A stretch of 64,000 bases of DNA, taken from positions 1,860,001 through 1,924,000 of the forward strand of contig OZ245013.1 of NCBI GenBank assembly GCA_965223675.1, read 5' to 3'. Below the pieces are notes generated by a model. The model saw only the letters and a program-made list of their open reading frames with translations. It ran no database searches and had not been told where the DNA came from. Of this stretch, positions 33,635-41,526 are shown piece by piece. The DNA comes from JAGQKC01 sp965223675 (GTDB lineage: Bacteria; Nitrospirota; Nitrospiria; Nitrospirales; UBA8639). Positions within the stretch are counted from its first letter, which is position 1. Each line of letters starts with the position of its first letter. The position numbers and the translations under genes were made by a program.

Positions 33635-35146
33635 CTACCGAAACACCACAAGAAGACTCACAAAAAAAACCAGATTATTTAATGCATGCGCGACTATGCC
33701 GGGTAAGAGACTTCCTGTTTTCTCATAGGCCCATGCCCAAAGAAACCCACTCCAACCCACGGCACAAAAGCCGATAATTCCGTATCCATGTATGACCGCA
33801 AAGATGATCGCACTGAACACCGCTGACAAGAACCAACCAAACCACCGTCGCAAACTGGCAAACACAAGTCCTCGAAAAATAAACTCCTCAAAGATCGGGG
33901 CAAGAACTGCAACTTGAAGAAAGAGAATGACTACATCACTGGTTCCGCCCCATACTAGACTATCATTGAACCATTCCGTCCAATGCGTTGATTTTCCAAG
34001 AACACTTCCGGCAAGACTAATTGCCCAATCACCAAACAGTCCGCCAGCAAACAAAGCAAGCACAGTGAGTGCCAACACACCGATTTTCTTGAATCGTAGT
34101 TGAAGGCCGAACACTTGCCTGAATGAGCGACCTTTCGGTCGAAGAAGGTAGTAGTGCAACAAGATTGGAATTGGTGCATACAGAATCACGACACTCATGA
34201 GTTCCAATAATTTTGAATCCACTCCTCTATCAATAAAACTGAAATACGCTCCTAAGAAGGCACCGAGCCCCGATAGCAGTAAGAGGGTGAGAGCTCCCCC
34301 TCTCATCAACACGGCAAATCCATCTCCACCACTCCAGGGAGGAGGCAATGATGCGTTGCTAACCATGAGCGCATCCTTACCTTTGAAATAGCAACACCAC
34401 AGCACGATGAATAGGGCCACCAAACTGACGAATGCTCCCCCCATTTCGGCGAGCATCAACACGCGATTCCGCCAGAAAATTTCGGTTAATCGACTCACAA
34501 CATTATTTTGAGTCAATCTGCTAAATGAAGAATTGTTTTCCTGCTCAGCCAGTCGAACGGCCAATCGACTGTAAAACCAATTGTCTGGAATTTCTTCTGC
34601 AAGTCGTGCCTGCAAAACAGTGATCTCCTCTGAATCATGGTCTTTTTCTCCATAAGCGACTTCTAGTATGTCTCGAAACAACAAAAACCTATTCTCTTGG
34701 AAATTCCAGGTCGCAACACGCTCTTTCATCAGATCAAGATTCCCGGCCTCGGCCTCTAATACCGCAGCATAAAGGGAAGACACTGGATCCATCGATTCGT
34801 TTTCCAACTCGTCATACCACTTTATGAGCTGCTTGGAGTTATCATCATCGCCATGTAGAACCCGATACAGAGATTGCTCCCATTTGGGGGCTTGTGTGAT
34901 CGATGCTTCGAGATTCATCGATCGACTCGCAATATGTGCTAGAGCACGTTCAGGATCCTCGACATGGTCTAAAGGTGACCGCGAATCATAAGCCCAAACC
35001 ATCAACCCCATTCCAGCCCCAACTAGCACTGTACTCACAATCGTCCACATGAGCGAAAACTCGACAGATTGCCTGTCCACTTCACTCACAGATTCATCTT
35101 CTTGGAGCTCCATAGCTTGTTCTTCTATTTGGGATTCACTTTCCAA
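33635..35146 (-). CDS. CPBP-family intramembrane glutamic protease with long N-terminal domain
   Basis: The 503-residue product has a first membrane helix at about 30-50, an extracytoplasmic or soluble segment of roughly 190 residues, and then six or more helices. The CPBP/ABI motifs are in the last third: EEFIFRGLVFASLRRW (catalytic Glu-Glu and Arg), VIHGYG and a final VAHALNNLVFF. The family cleaves membrane proteins or processes prenylated and bacteriocin precursors. The acidic-rich N-terminal part is unlike the usual short family members and may recruit substrates. Start could be TTG 35146 (AGG upstream) or ATG 35113. Confidence 0.8.
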   Translation of the reverse strand: MESESQIEEQAMELQEDESVSEVDRQSVEFSLMWTIVSTVLVGAGMGLMVWAYDSRSPLDHVEDPERALAHIASRSMNLEASITQAPKWEQSLYRVLHGDDDNSKQLIKWYDELENESMDPVSSLYAAVLEAEAGNLDLMKERVATWNFQENRFLLFRDILEVAYGEKDHDSEEITVLQARLAEEIPDNWFYSRLAVRLAEQENNSSFSRLTQNNVVSRLTEIFWRNRVLMLAEMGGAFVSLVALFIVLWCCYFKGKDALMVSNASLPPPWSGGDGFAVLMRGGALTLLLLSGLGAFLGAYFSFIDRGVDSKLLELMSVVILYAPIPILLHYYLLRPKGRSFRQVFGLQLRFKKIGVLALTVLALFAGGLFGDWAISLAGSVLGKSTHWTEWFNDSLVWGGTSDVVILFLQVAVLAPIFEEFIFRGLVFASLRRWFGWFLSAVFSAIIFAVIHGYGIIGFCAVGWSGFLWAWAYEKTGSLLPGIVAHALNNLVFFVSLLVVFR

Positions 35147-35386
35147 AGTCTTACCTATTTGTCTTCATTCAGGTTGTCTTACGCAACGTCATCACTGAAG
35201 AAATGATTGAGATCATGACTCTCGCAGCAGTATATCATGGAGTTTTGCGCGTCATATTGCCAAGATATCGTCTTGCAAATGTCGTATCACGCAACTCTAT
35301 TTGGTTTCTCCGATAGTGTTTGTTCGATGATGAGGATAGCTTCTAGAACTCTTTATCCGATAGAATGACATCGCATTAATAATAGT

Positions 35387-36583
35387 ATGAAACCTCTATC
35401 AAAATTCACTCCCCCTCATCGGTTGCTTCTTGGGCCAGGGCCGAGCATGGTGAATCCTCGTGTCCTGGAAGCCATGTCAACTCCTCTGATTGGTCACCTG
35501 GACCCTGAATTTCTGGCAATCATGGACGACATTCAAGAATCGTTACGATGGCTCTTTCAAACTCGAAATCTTTTGACCATTCCTATTTCTGGAACAGGTT
35601 CCGCTGCAATGGAAGCCGCCATCGTCAATCTTATTGAACCAGGTGACTCGGTGATTGTTGTCGTGAATGGCGTCTTTGGAACTCGACTCGCCACTATGGT
35701 TGAACGTTGCGGGGGCCAAACTATCCGGATTGAAGTTCCTTGGGGAAATCCCATCGATCCCGAACAAATCGAACAACACCTGAAATCATCACCTCCCATC
35801 AAGGCCGTCGCGATCGTTCATGCAGAAACGTCAACCGGCACACTTCAACCTCTCGAATGCATCGGCCAGTTGTGTCGACAACATGAGGCATTGTTTATCG
35901 TGGATACCGTCACATCCCTTGCAGGAATGGAAGTCAAGGTTGATGAATGGCAAATAGACGTATGCTATAGCGCAACACAGAAATGCATGAGTTGTCCCCC
36001 TGGGCTCGCTCCCATTACCTTCAGCAATCGAGCTGTCACAAGCATTCGCAACCGCACATCTCCCTGTGTCAGCTGGTACTTGGATAGTTCATTGATAGCC
36101 GATTATTATAGTGAGGCCAAGCGTACCTACCATCATACTGCACCCATCTCCATGAGCTATGCCCTTCGCGAGTCCCTCCGCTTGATTCAAGAAGAAGGGC
36201 TCGAGTCCCGAATTGCCCGTCATCATCGGAACAGTCAGGCACTCATAGCCGGTCTCAAAACACTCGGATTCGAATTGTTGCCCTCGCCGCCATATCAACT
36301 CACGACATTACTCTGCGTGAAACTTCCCTCGTTCATTGATGACCTCAAACTACGAAAAGCGCTGCTACAAGAATTCCACATTGAGATTGGCGGCGGACTT
36401 GGTCCATTGGCCGAAAAGGTCTGGCGTATCGGACTGATGGGAGAATCATCTCGCAAAGAATATGTCTTGACACTGTTATCAGCTTTGGAACAACTTCTTA
36501 CCAGGGATACTGACCACAGCTTCACGGAACAATCCATGAAGGCGGCCATGACTATGTGGAATCAGCCCACCAAGGTCAGCTAG
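35387..36583 (+). CDS. class V aminotransferase, serine/alanine-glyoxylate type
   Basis: A 398-residue PLP enzyme: LLLGPGPSMVNPRVLEAM, IPISGTGSAAMEAAI, VNGVFGTRLATMVER, VHAETSTGTLQPLECIGQL, IVDTVTSLAGME and YSATQKCMSCPPGLAP, with the PLP Lys in that last motif. This matches the alanine-glyoxylate/serine-glyoxylate aminotransferases used in photorespiratory-type or serine-cycle metabolism; the exact amino donor is not decided by sequence. No Shine-Dalgarno is obvious before ATG 35387. Standing alone on the plus strand. Confidence 0.88.
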   Translation: MKPLSKFTPPHRLLLGPGPSMVNPRVLEAMSTPLIGHLDPEFLAIMDDIQESLRWLFQTRNLLTIPISGTGSAAMEAAIVNLIEPGDSVIVVVNGVFGTRLATMVERCGGQTIRIEVPWGNPIDPEQIEQHLKSSPPIKAVAIVHAETSTGTLQPLECIGQLCRQHEALFIVDTVTSLAGMEVKVDEWQIDVCYSATQKCMSCPPGLAPITFSNRAVTSIRNRTSPCVSWYLDSSLIADYYSEAKRTYHHTAPISMSYALRESLRLIQEEGLESRIARHHRNSQALIAGLKTLGFELLPSPPYQLTTLLCVKLPSFIDDLKLRKALLQEFHIEIGGGLGPLAEKVWRIGLMGESSRKEYVLTLLSALEQLLTRDTDHSFTEQSMKAAMTMWNQPTKVS

Positions 36584-37123
36584 TCTTCTAACCCCAAGAA
36601 CTACTCTAATCGGCAAACATTCTGCTTCGTGCGTCATGTAGTTTTAGGCATTCAGTCATCTCTTAGCGCTTCCATTTCATCCTGAGCTCTTGATAGGTCG
36701 GATGGCTGGTCATGAATGTTTCCTCTCCCCAAATTTATCCTAGACATAATTTACCGATCGACATGTAATTGATAATCATCCTTAGCCAGTCCAAGAAGAG
36801 AAAGTGGGATATCGTGAAGGAACTCTTCAAGAAACGCGAAAGCAATACGAAGCCCGCCGGCATAGGCTTGCCACCAAGGGCTGTGGTGTTTCGGAACTAG
36901 GTCAGGTGCATAAGTGACAACTTCGTAGACACCACCATGCCTACAATGTATCCAGTCGTGTGACTCATGTATCTGAATGGATACCCTGGAACACAAGATT
37001 CGAATGCAACTTGGATTCGATTATTTACAGAAAACCAATATTTTCGGCCAAGAATCCCATGAACACCGAACCTTCCATGAGAAGATGCAAATGGAATCAG
37101 TTTTGCTCTGAATATATATTGAA
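36584..37123. other. intergenic, possible decayed minus-strand gene
   Basis: A minus-strand open frame at 36751-36996 (81 codons, TTG start, no ribosome site) contains VYEVVTYAPDLVPKHHSPWWQAYAGG and a Leu-rich end; a second frame continues into 37142. It may be the broken end of a gene, but I do not recognise it. Confidence 0.3.
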
Positions 37124-39601
37124 ATGGATCTAAGCCAAGCAACGAAACCGATGAATTCTATCCCTACAAGAAAAGCTCGATCTTCAATTCTGCTCGTCGA
37201 TGACGATCCTAAAGTCGTCCCAGCGGCAATTGATCTTCTTGGACTAAAGGGGTTTTTGGTCGAAACCGTACAGACAGGACAGGAGGCCATAACCAGAGTC
37301 AAACAACATAGATATGGCGCTGTGTTATTAGCTCTCGCGGTGGAGGAGGAAAAAGGAGTATCGGTATTCCACAACCTGACCAAGATAGATCCTCTACTTC
37401 CTATCGTGCTCCTTATCACCGAGGTTCAATCTGAGAAAAGGAGCGAAGTCGTCAAACTTGGGGCGTTTGACATACTAAAAAAACCCTTCAAAGAAGACGA
37501 ACTCAAAGAAACTCTTCAGAGAGTAGAGAATGTGCATTCGCTCAGAAAAATAGCTCAGAACACCGCCAACGGATTAATGACCAGCACGGAGCGATATAGG
37601 TCCATTGTTGAGACCGCTCGGGATGCGATCATCTTAGGAAACCTTGAGGGAAATATTCTGTCGTGGAATAAAGCCGCAGAACAAATGTTTGGATATTCGG
37701 CAGAAGAAGTTGTTGGGAAATCACTCACGCTTCTTATGCCAACTCGATATCGTGAGCAACACAAGCAAGGCTTGAAGCGCGTCCGTTCAACACAAGAGAG
37801 GCGCGTCATAGGAAAAACTGTAGAACTTCATGGTTTAAGAAAAGGAGGAGAAGAGTTTCCTATTGAGCTTTCTCTCTCTCTTTCAGCTGAATCAAATGAA
37901 CAATTTTACTGTGGCATCATCCGTGACATCACCAATCGCAAGAAAGCAGAGATGGAATTGCTGGAACGTAACCGCATGTTGGCGTTGGATGCAGAGGTGG
38001 GCCAAGCCCTCTCCCAAAATAAAGATCTGCCGACGCTTTTGCAGGCGTGCACAGAAGCATTGGTGCATCATCTCGATGCGACATTCGCTCGCATTTGGAC
38101 ACTCAACACATCAGAACAAATGTTGGAGCTTCAAGCCAGTGCCGGGTTGTATACCCGTTTGAATGGAACACATGCGCGAGTTCCGGTCGGACATTTCAAG
38201 ATTGGAAAAATTGCGGCAGAAAAAAAACCTCATCTGACCAATGCGGTCATCGGAGACCCGCGTGTGCCTGAACAGGAGTGGGCCAGACAACAAGGACTCG
38301 TCGCCTTTGCGGGGTTTCCGCTGTTGAGAAACCAAGAAGTCGTCGGTGTCATGGCTATGTTTTCACAACAACCTCTCACCACTTTTACGCTCAACAGCTT
38401 AGGCATGGTCGCCGACCGCATAACAACAGCCATTGAGCGAGAGGTCGCCAACGAAGCCTATCTAAAGTCCGCTAGACACAGTGAACAAATTTTGGCATCA
38501 GCTGGTGAGGGCATTTATGGGTTAGATTTAGCATGTAATGTGACATTCGTGAATCCCGCTGGAGCTAAGATCTTGGGATATGAAGCAAAGGAACTCATTG
38601 GGCGCTCGGCACACAGCGCAGTGCATCACTCAAGCACTGTTGTTTCTGATCATACAAGAGACCTATGTCCGATGTGCGCAACCCTCAAAAGTGGGAAAAT
38701 TCATCATGTTGAGAGTGAGGTACTCTGGCGCAAAGACCACTCCAGTTTTCCTGCAGAATATACAAGCACTCCTGTGTGGGAGGATGGGCGCCTGACAGGA
38801 GCCGTCGTAACGTTCCAAGATATCACCGAGCGAAAACGGATGGCTGATCAACTGCTCGAGGAGGCCAAACTCGCCGAGGTAACCCGGGTGCTGGGCGACA
38901 TTGCACACGATATGAAGAATATGCTGATGCCAGTCCTCACTGGCGCGACACTGATAGAAGAAGAGCTTCGCGATCATTTTACGAATTTATCGGTCCCGCA
39001 CCGCACACAAATAGAGACCACTAAAAATTTCACCAAGGAATTACTTGAAGTCGTCATCAACAACACCCGTCGCGTCCACGACCGAGTCAGGGAGATTGCT
39101 GATACGGTCAAGGGAACAATCAGTCCGCCTTGCTTTGCTCCCTGTTGTCTGTTGGATATTGTGAAGGCAGTCTTCGAGTCACTCCGTATTTATGGAATAG
39201 AAAAAGGGGTCTCCTTGCACACTCAAGAACTTGACTCCCTTCCTCTCATTCACGCTGACGAGAATCGTTTATTCAACGCTCTGTACAATCTCGTGAATAA
39301 CGCCATCCCGGAAACCCCTTCTGGCGGAACAATCACCATTGCCGGCGAAATGGGACCCGATGCTTCTACTGTGGTGCTCACTGTTGCCGACACGGGAAAC
39401 GGCATGCCGCCCGAGATCTGTGACAGCTTATTCACCAATGCGACCATTAGTCATAAAGTTGGGGGTACGGGACTTGGGACAAAGATTGTCAAAGATGTCG
39501 TGGAGACCCATAGAGGAACCATCACCGTCGCGAGTGAGCAGGGGAAAGGCACCACCTTTACAATTCAACTGCCAGTCAATACCACTTCTTCTGAGGATTG
39601 A
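37124..39601 (+). CDS. hybrid-architecture sensor histidine kinase with pseudo-receiver, PAS, GAF, PAS
   Basis: The 825-residue cytoplasmic protein reads: N-terminal receiver fold (SILLVDDDPKVV at 21-32, KKPF near 115), PAS (YRSIVETARDAI...NKAAEQMFGYSAEEVVGKSL), GAF (about 285-445), a second PAS (EQILASAGEGIYGLDL...NPAGAKILGYEAKEL), a HisKA helix with LGDIAHDMKNMLMP (His595), and an HATPase with NALYNLVNNAI, VADTGNGMP and GGTGLGTKIV. In the receiver the phospho-acceptor Asp is replaced by Ala70 (VLLALAVEE), so it cannot take phosphate in the usual way. No membrane helix. A lone response regulator follows at 39787. Confidence 0.85.
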   Translation: MDLSQATKPMNSIPTRKARSSILLVDDDPKVVPAAIDLLGLKGFLVETVQTGQEAITRVKQHRYGAVLLALAVEEEKGVSVFHNLTKIDPLLPIVLLITEVQSEKRSEVVKLGAFDILKKPFKEDELKETLQRVENVHSLRKIAQNTANGLMTSTERYRSIVETARDAIILGNLEGNILSWNKAAEQMFGYSAEEVVGKSLTLLMPTRYREQHKQGLKRVRSTQERRVIGKTVELHGLRKGGEEFPIELSLSLSAESNEQFYCGIIRDITNRKKAEMELLERNRMLALDAEVGQALSQNKDLPTLLQACTEALVHHLDATFARIWTLNTSEQMLELQASAGLYTRLNGTHARVPVGHFKIGKIAAEKKPHLTNAVIGDPRVPEQEWARQQGLVAFAGFPLLRNQEVVGVMAMFSQQPLTTFTLNSLGMVADRITTAIEREVANEAYLKSARHSEQILASAGEGIYGLDLACNVTFVNPAGAKILGYEAKELIGRSAHSAVHHSSTVVSDHTRDLCPMCATLKSGKIHHVESEVLWRKDHSSFPAEYTSTPVWEDGRLTGAVVTFQDITERKRMADQLLEEAKLAEVTRVLGDIAHDMKNMLMPVLTGATLIEEELRDHFTNLSVPHRTQIETTKNFTKELLEVVINNTRRVHDRVREIADTVKGTISPPCFAPCCLLDIVKAVFESLRIYGIEKGVSLHTQELDSLPLIHADENRLFNALYNLVNNAIPETPSGGTITIAGEMGPDASTVVLTVADTGNGMPPEICDSLFTNATISHKVGGTGLGTKIVKDVVETHRGTITVASEQGKGTTFTIQLPVNTTSSED

Positions 39602-39786
39602 ATGGTAGGAGAAGGGGACGGTTGAGATGATCGATAAAACTCTTAAGATCTCTTGCAATTATTGTGAGTTTTGTTCATTATAGAGGCTTAGCGCATGACC
39701 CTGAAGCTGGTTATTCGCCGAACCAATTTGAAATCCAAGGAAAAATGTTGGGTTTCGTCCTTACTGTTAACTTAAGGAGGTACAGC

Positions 39787-40221
39787 ATGTCTGAATCCAA
39801 ATCCGCAGGAATGTTCAGCGGTCGAAAGTCGGAAGGTCTTGTGCTTGTTGTCGATGATGAGCCGGATGTCAGAAAAGTGGTGCGCATGACATTGGAAAAA
39901 TCCGGGTATGATGTCCTCGAGGCTGAAGATGGAGAAAAGGCTATTGAAGAGGTGAAAAAAGACGAAAACTCCATGCTGTTGAGCCTCATTATTACAGATA
40001 TTCGCATGCCAAATATGAATGGCATTGACGTGATTAATTATTACAGAAAAGAATGGCCCAGCGTTCCGTTGATTGTCTTAACAGGATTTCCCGATATGGA
40101 TATGGCAACGTCGATGTTAAAGCATGGCATTGTCGATTACCTCGTCAAACCCGTTGAAACAGAAAAATTACGCGCCTCAGTATCCAAAGCCATGGAACAA
40201 CGACAAGTTCGTGGATTCTAA
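39787..40221 (+). CDS. single-domain response regulator (CheY-like)
   Basis: ATG 39787 is preceded by AAGGAGG at six bases; an earlier open frame to 39664 has no such site. The 144-residue protein is one receiver: LVLVVDDEPDVRKVVRMTLEKSGYDVLEAEDG, phospho-acceptor Asp71 in LIITDIRMPNMNG, VLTGFPDMDMATSML and Lys in DYLVKPVE. There is no DNA-binding output domain, so it likely shuttles phosphate or binds a target protein. The Asp that the upstream kinase's own receiver lacks is present here. Confidence 0.92.
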   Translation: MSESKSAGMFSGRKSEGLVLVVDDEPDVRKVVRMTLEKSGYDVLEAEDGEKAIEEVKKDENSMLLSLIITDIRMPNMNGIDVINYYRKEWPSVPLIVLTGFPDMDMATSMLKHGIVDYLVKPVETEKLRASVSKAMEQRQVRGF

Positions 40222-40323
40222 GCATGAAACACACGTCTGATTTCCAATCCGAATCGGAGGATCTAATGGTGCTGTTGCATAATGCCATGTTCTAACCTTG
40301 CTGAGGTTTCCAATTTTTCTACG

Positions 40324-40356
40324 ACACAATCCGCCCTCTGGGAGGGTGGACTGTGT
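40324..40356 (+). terminator. strong hairpin between response regulator and next kinase
   Basis: ACACAATCCGCCCTC (40324-40338) pairs with GAGGGTGGACTGTGT (40342-40356) at 13 of 15 positions plus a G-U, around a 3-base loop. No direct T-run, but TTTTTT follows 17 bases later. Could be a terminator or attenuator. Confidence 0.45.
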
Positions 40357-40478
40357 TGGGGAAAGGACGTATGTTTTTTCCCTTCTGCTCAATAGATTCT
40401 CCATTCTCTTTACAGTCCACAGATTTACATCTACTTCTCTGCGACAGTCGAATTCCTTCACTTTGATAAGTTAGGGCC

Positions 40479-41510
40479 ATGAACAACTCAGACAAAACGA
40501 GTATCGTCATTTTAGGTGCTGGAAAAGGAGGAACCGCTCTCCTTGAACTTTTTAATCGTCTCCCGAGCGTCGAAGTTGTCGGGATTGCTGACCAGGATGC
40601 TTCAGCTCCCGGGATTGAGTACGCCAACCGGCTTTCCATCTCTACAACTCAGGACTCACTTACTTTGGTCCGGCACCCAGAGATCAATCTCATCGTGAAT
40701 GTGACTGGAGATCCTGGCATAGACCAGCTCATTGCCACACACAAACATGCAGAGACAGAAGTTTTAGGAGGAGCCGCTTCTAAGGTGTTATGGGATCTTG
40801 TTCAAGACGAGGCTCAGATGCAATCTCAATTATTTCAGGCTGAAAAACTTGCAGGGATGGGAACCTTCGCATCTGGGATTGCGCACGATATCAATAACCC
40901 TCTGTATATTCTGCTTGCGTTTTCAGAGAATATTCTGGAAGAAACTGATCTCCCCACTATCCATAAACAAGCGCAAAGCATCATCGACGCCGGCAAGAGG
41001 ATCCAAAGCATTTGTCAAAATATCACGCAATATGCCAGGGCATCAAAAGCACGAGATCCGGCTCCTGTCGAAGTGAACTCGACCCTCGATGAAGCCCTGA
41101 AAATTGCTCAGTTTGCGACAGTGCTTCAAGATATTTCCATCACAAGAAACTATGAAGAAAAACTTGAAGTCTTAGCTAATCAAGACGAACTCTTTCAAGT
41201 CTTCGTGAATCTCATGACCAATGCCATTCACGCCATGGAAGGAAAGGGAACCTTATCACTTTCATCTTGGCGTGAGAATGGTTTGGGGAAAATTGCCATC
41301 GCTGATACGGGGGGTGGCATACCGCAAGAACATCTCAAAAAGATTTTTGACCCGTTTTTTACGACGAAACCAAAGGGAGAAGGCACCGGATTAGGCTTAC
41401 ATAACGCAAAGGCCATCATTAAAAAATATCGTGGTGAGCTTTCAGTAGAAAGCGAAGTAGGGAAGGGCACAACGTTTGTCATCGAACTCCCAAACACCGC
41501 GAACGGCTGA
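40479..41510 (+). CDS. histidine kinase with N-terminal Rossmann-like domain
   Basis: The 343-residue protein has two parts. Residues 1-115 look like a nucleotide-binding Rossmann fold: SIVILGAGKGGTALLELF (G-A-G-K-G-G), VEVVGIADQDASAPGI, and INLIVNVTGDPG. This resembles NAD(P)-binding or CoA-binding domains, not a usual sensor. Then a HisKA with GTFASGIAHDINNPL (His136), and an HATPase with NLMTNAIHAMEG, ADTGGGIP, KIFDPFFTTKPKGEGTGLGL and GKGTTFVIELP. No membrane helix. It may sense a cofactor or redox state; ligand unknown. The next kinase gene overlaps its end or follows closely. Confidence 0.85.
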   Translation: MNNSDKTSIVILGAGKGGTALLELFNRLPSVEVVGIADQDASAPGIEYANRLSISTTQDSLTLVRHPEINLIVNVTGDPGIDQLIATHKHAETEVLGGAASKVLWDLVQDEAQMQSQLFQAEKLAGMGTFASGIAHDINNPLYILLAFSENILEETDLPTIHKQAQSIIDAGKRIQSICQNITQYARASKARDPAPVEVNSTLDEALKIAQFATVLQDISITRNYEEKLEVLANQDELFQVFVNLMTNAIHAMEGKGTLSLSSWRENGLGKIAIADTGGGIPQEHLKKIFDPFFTTKPKGEGTGLGLHNAKAIIKKYRGELSVESEVGKGTTFVIELPNTANG

Positions 41511-41526
41511 CGAAAGTTTCCATTTC

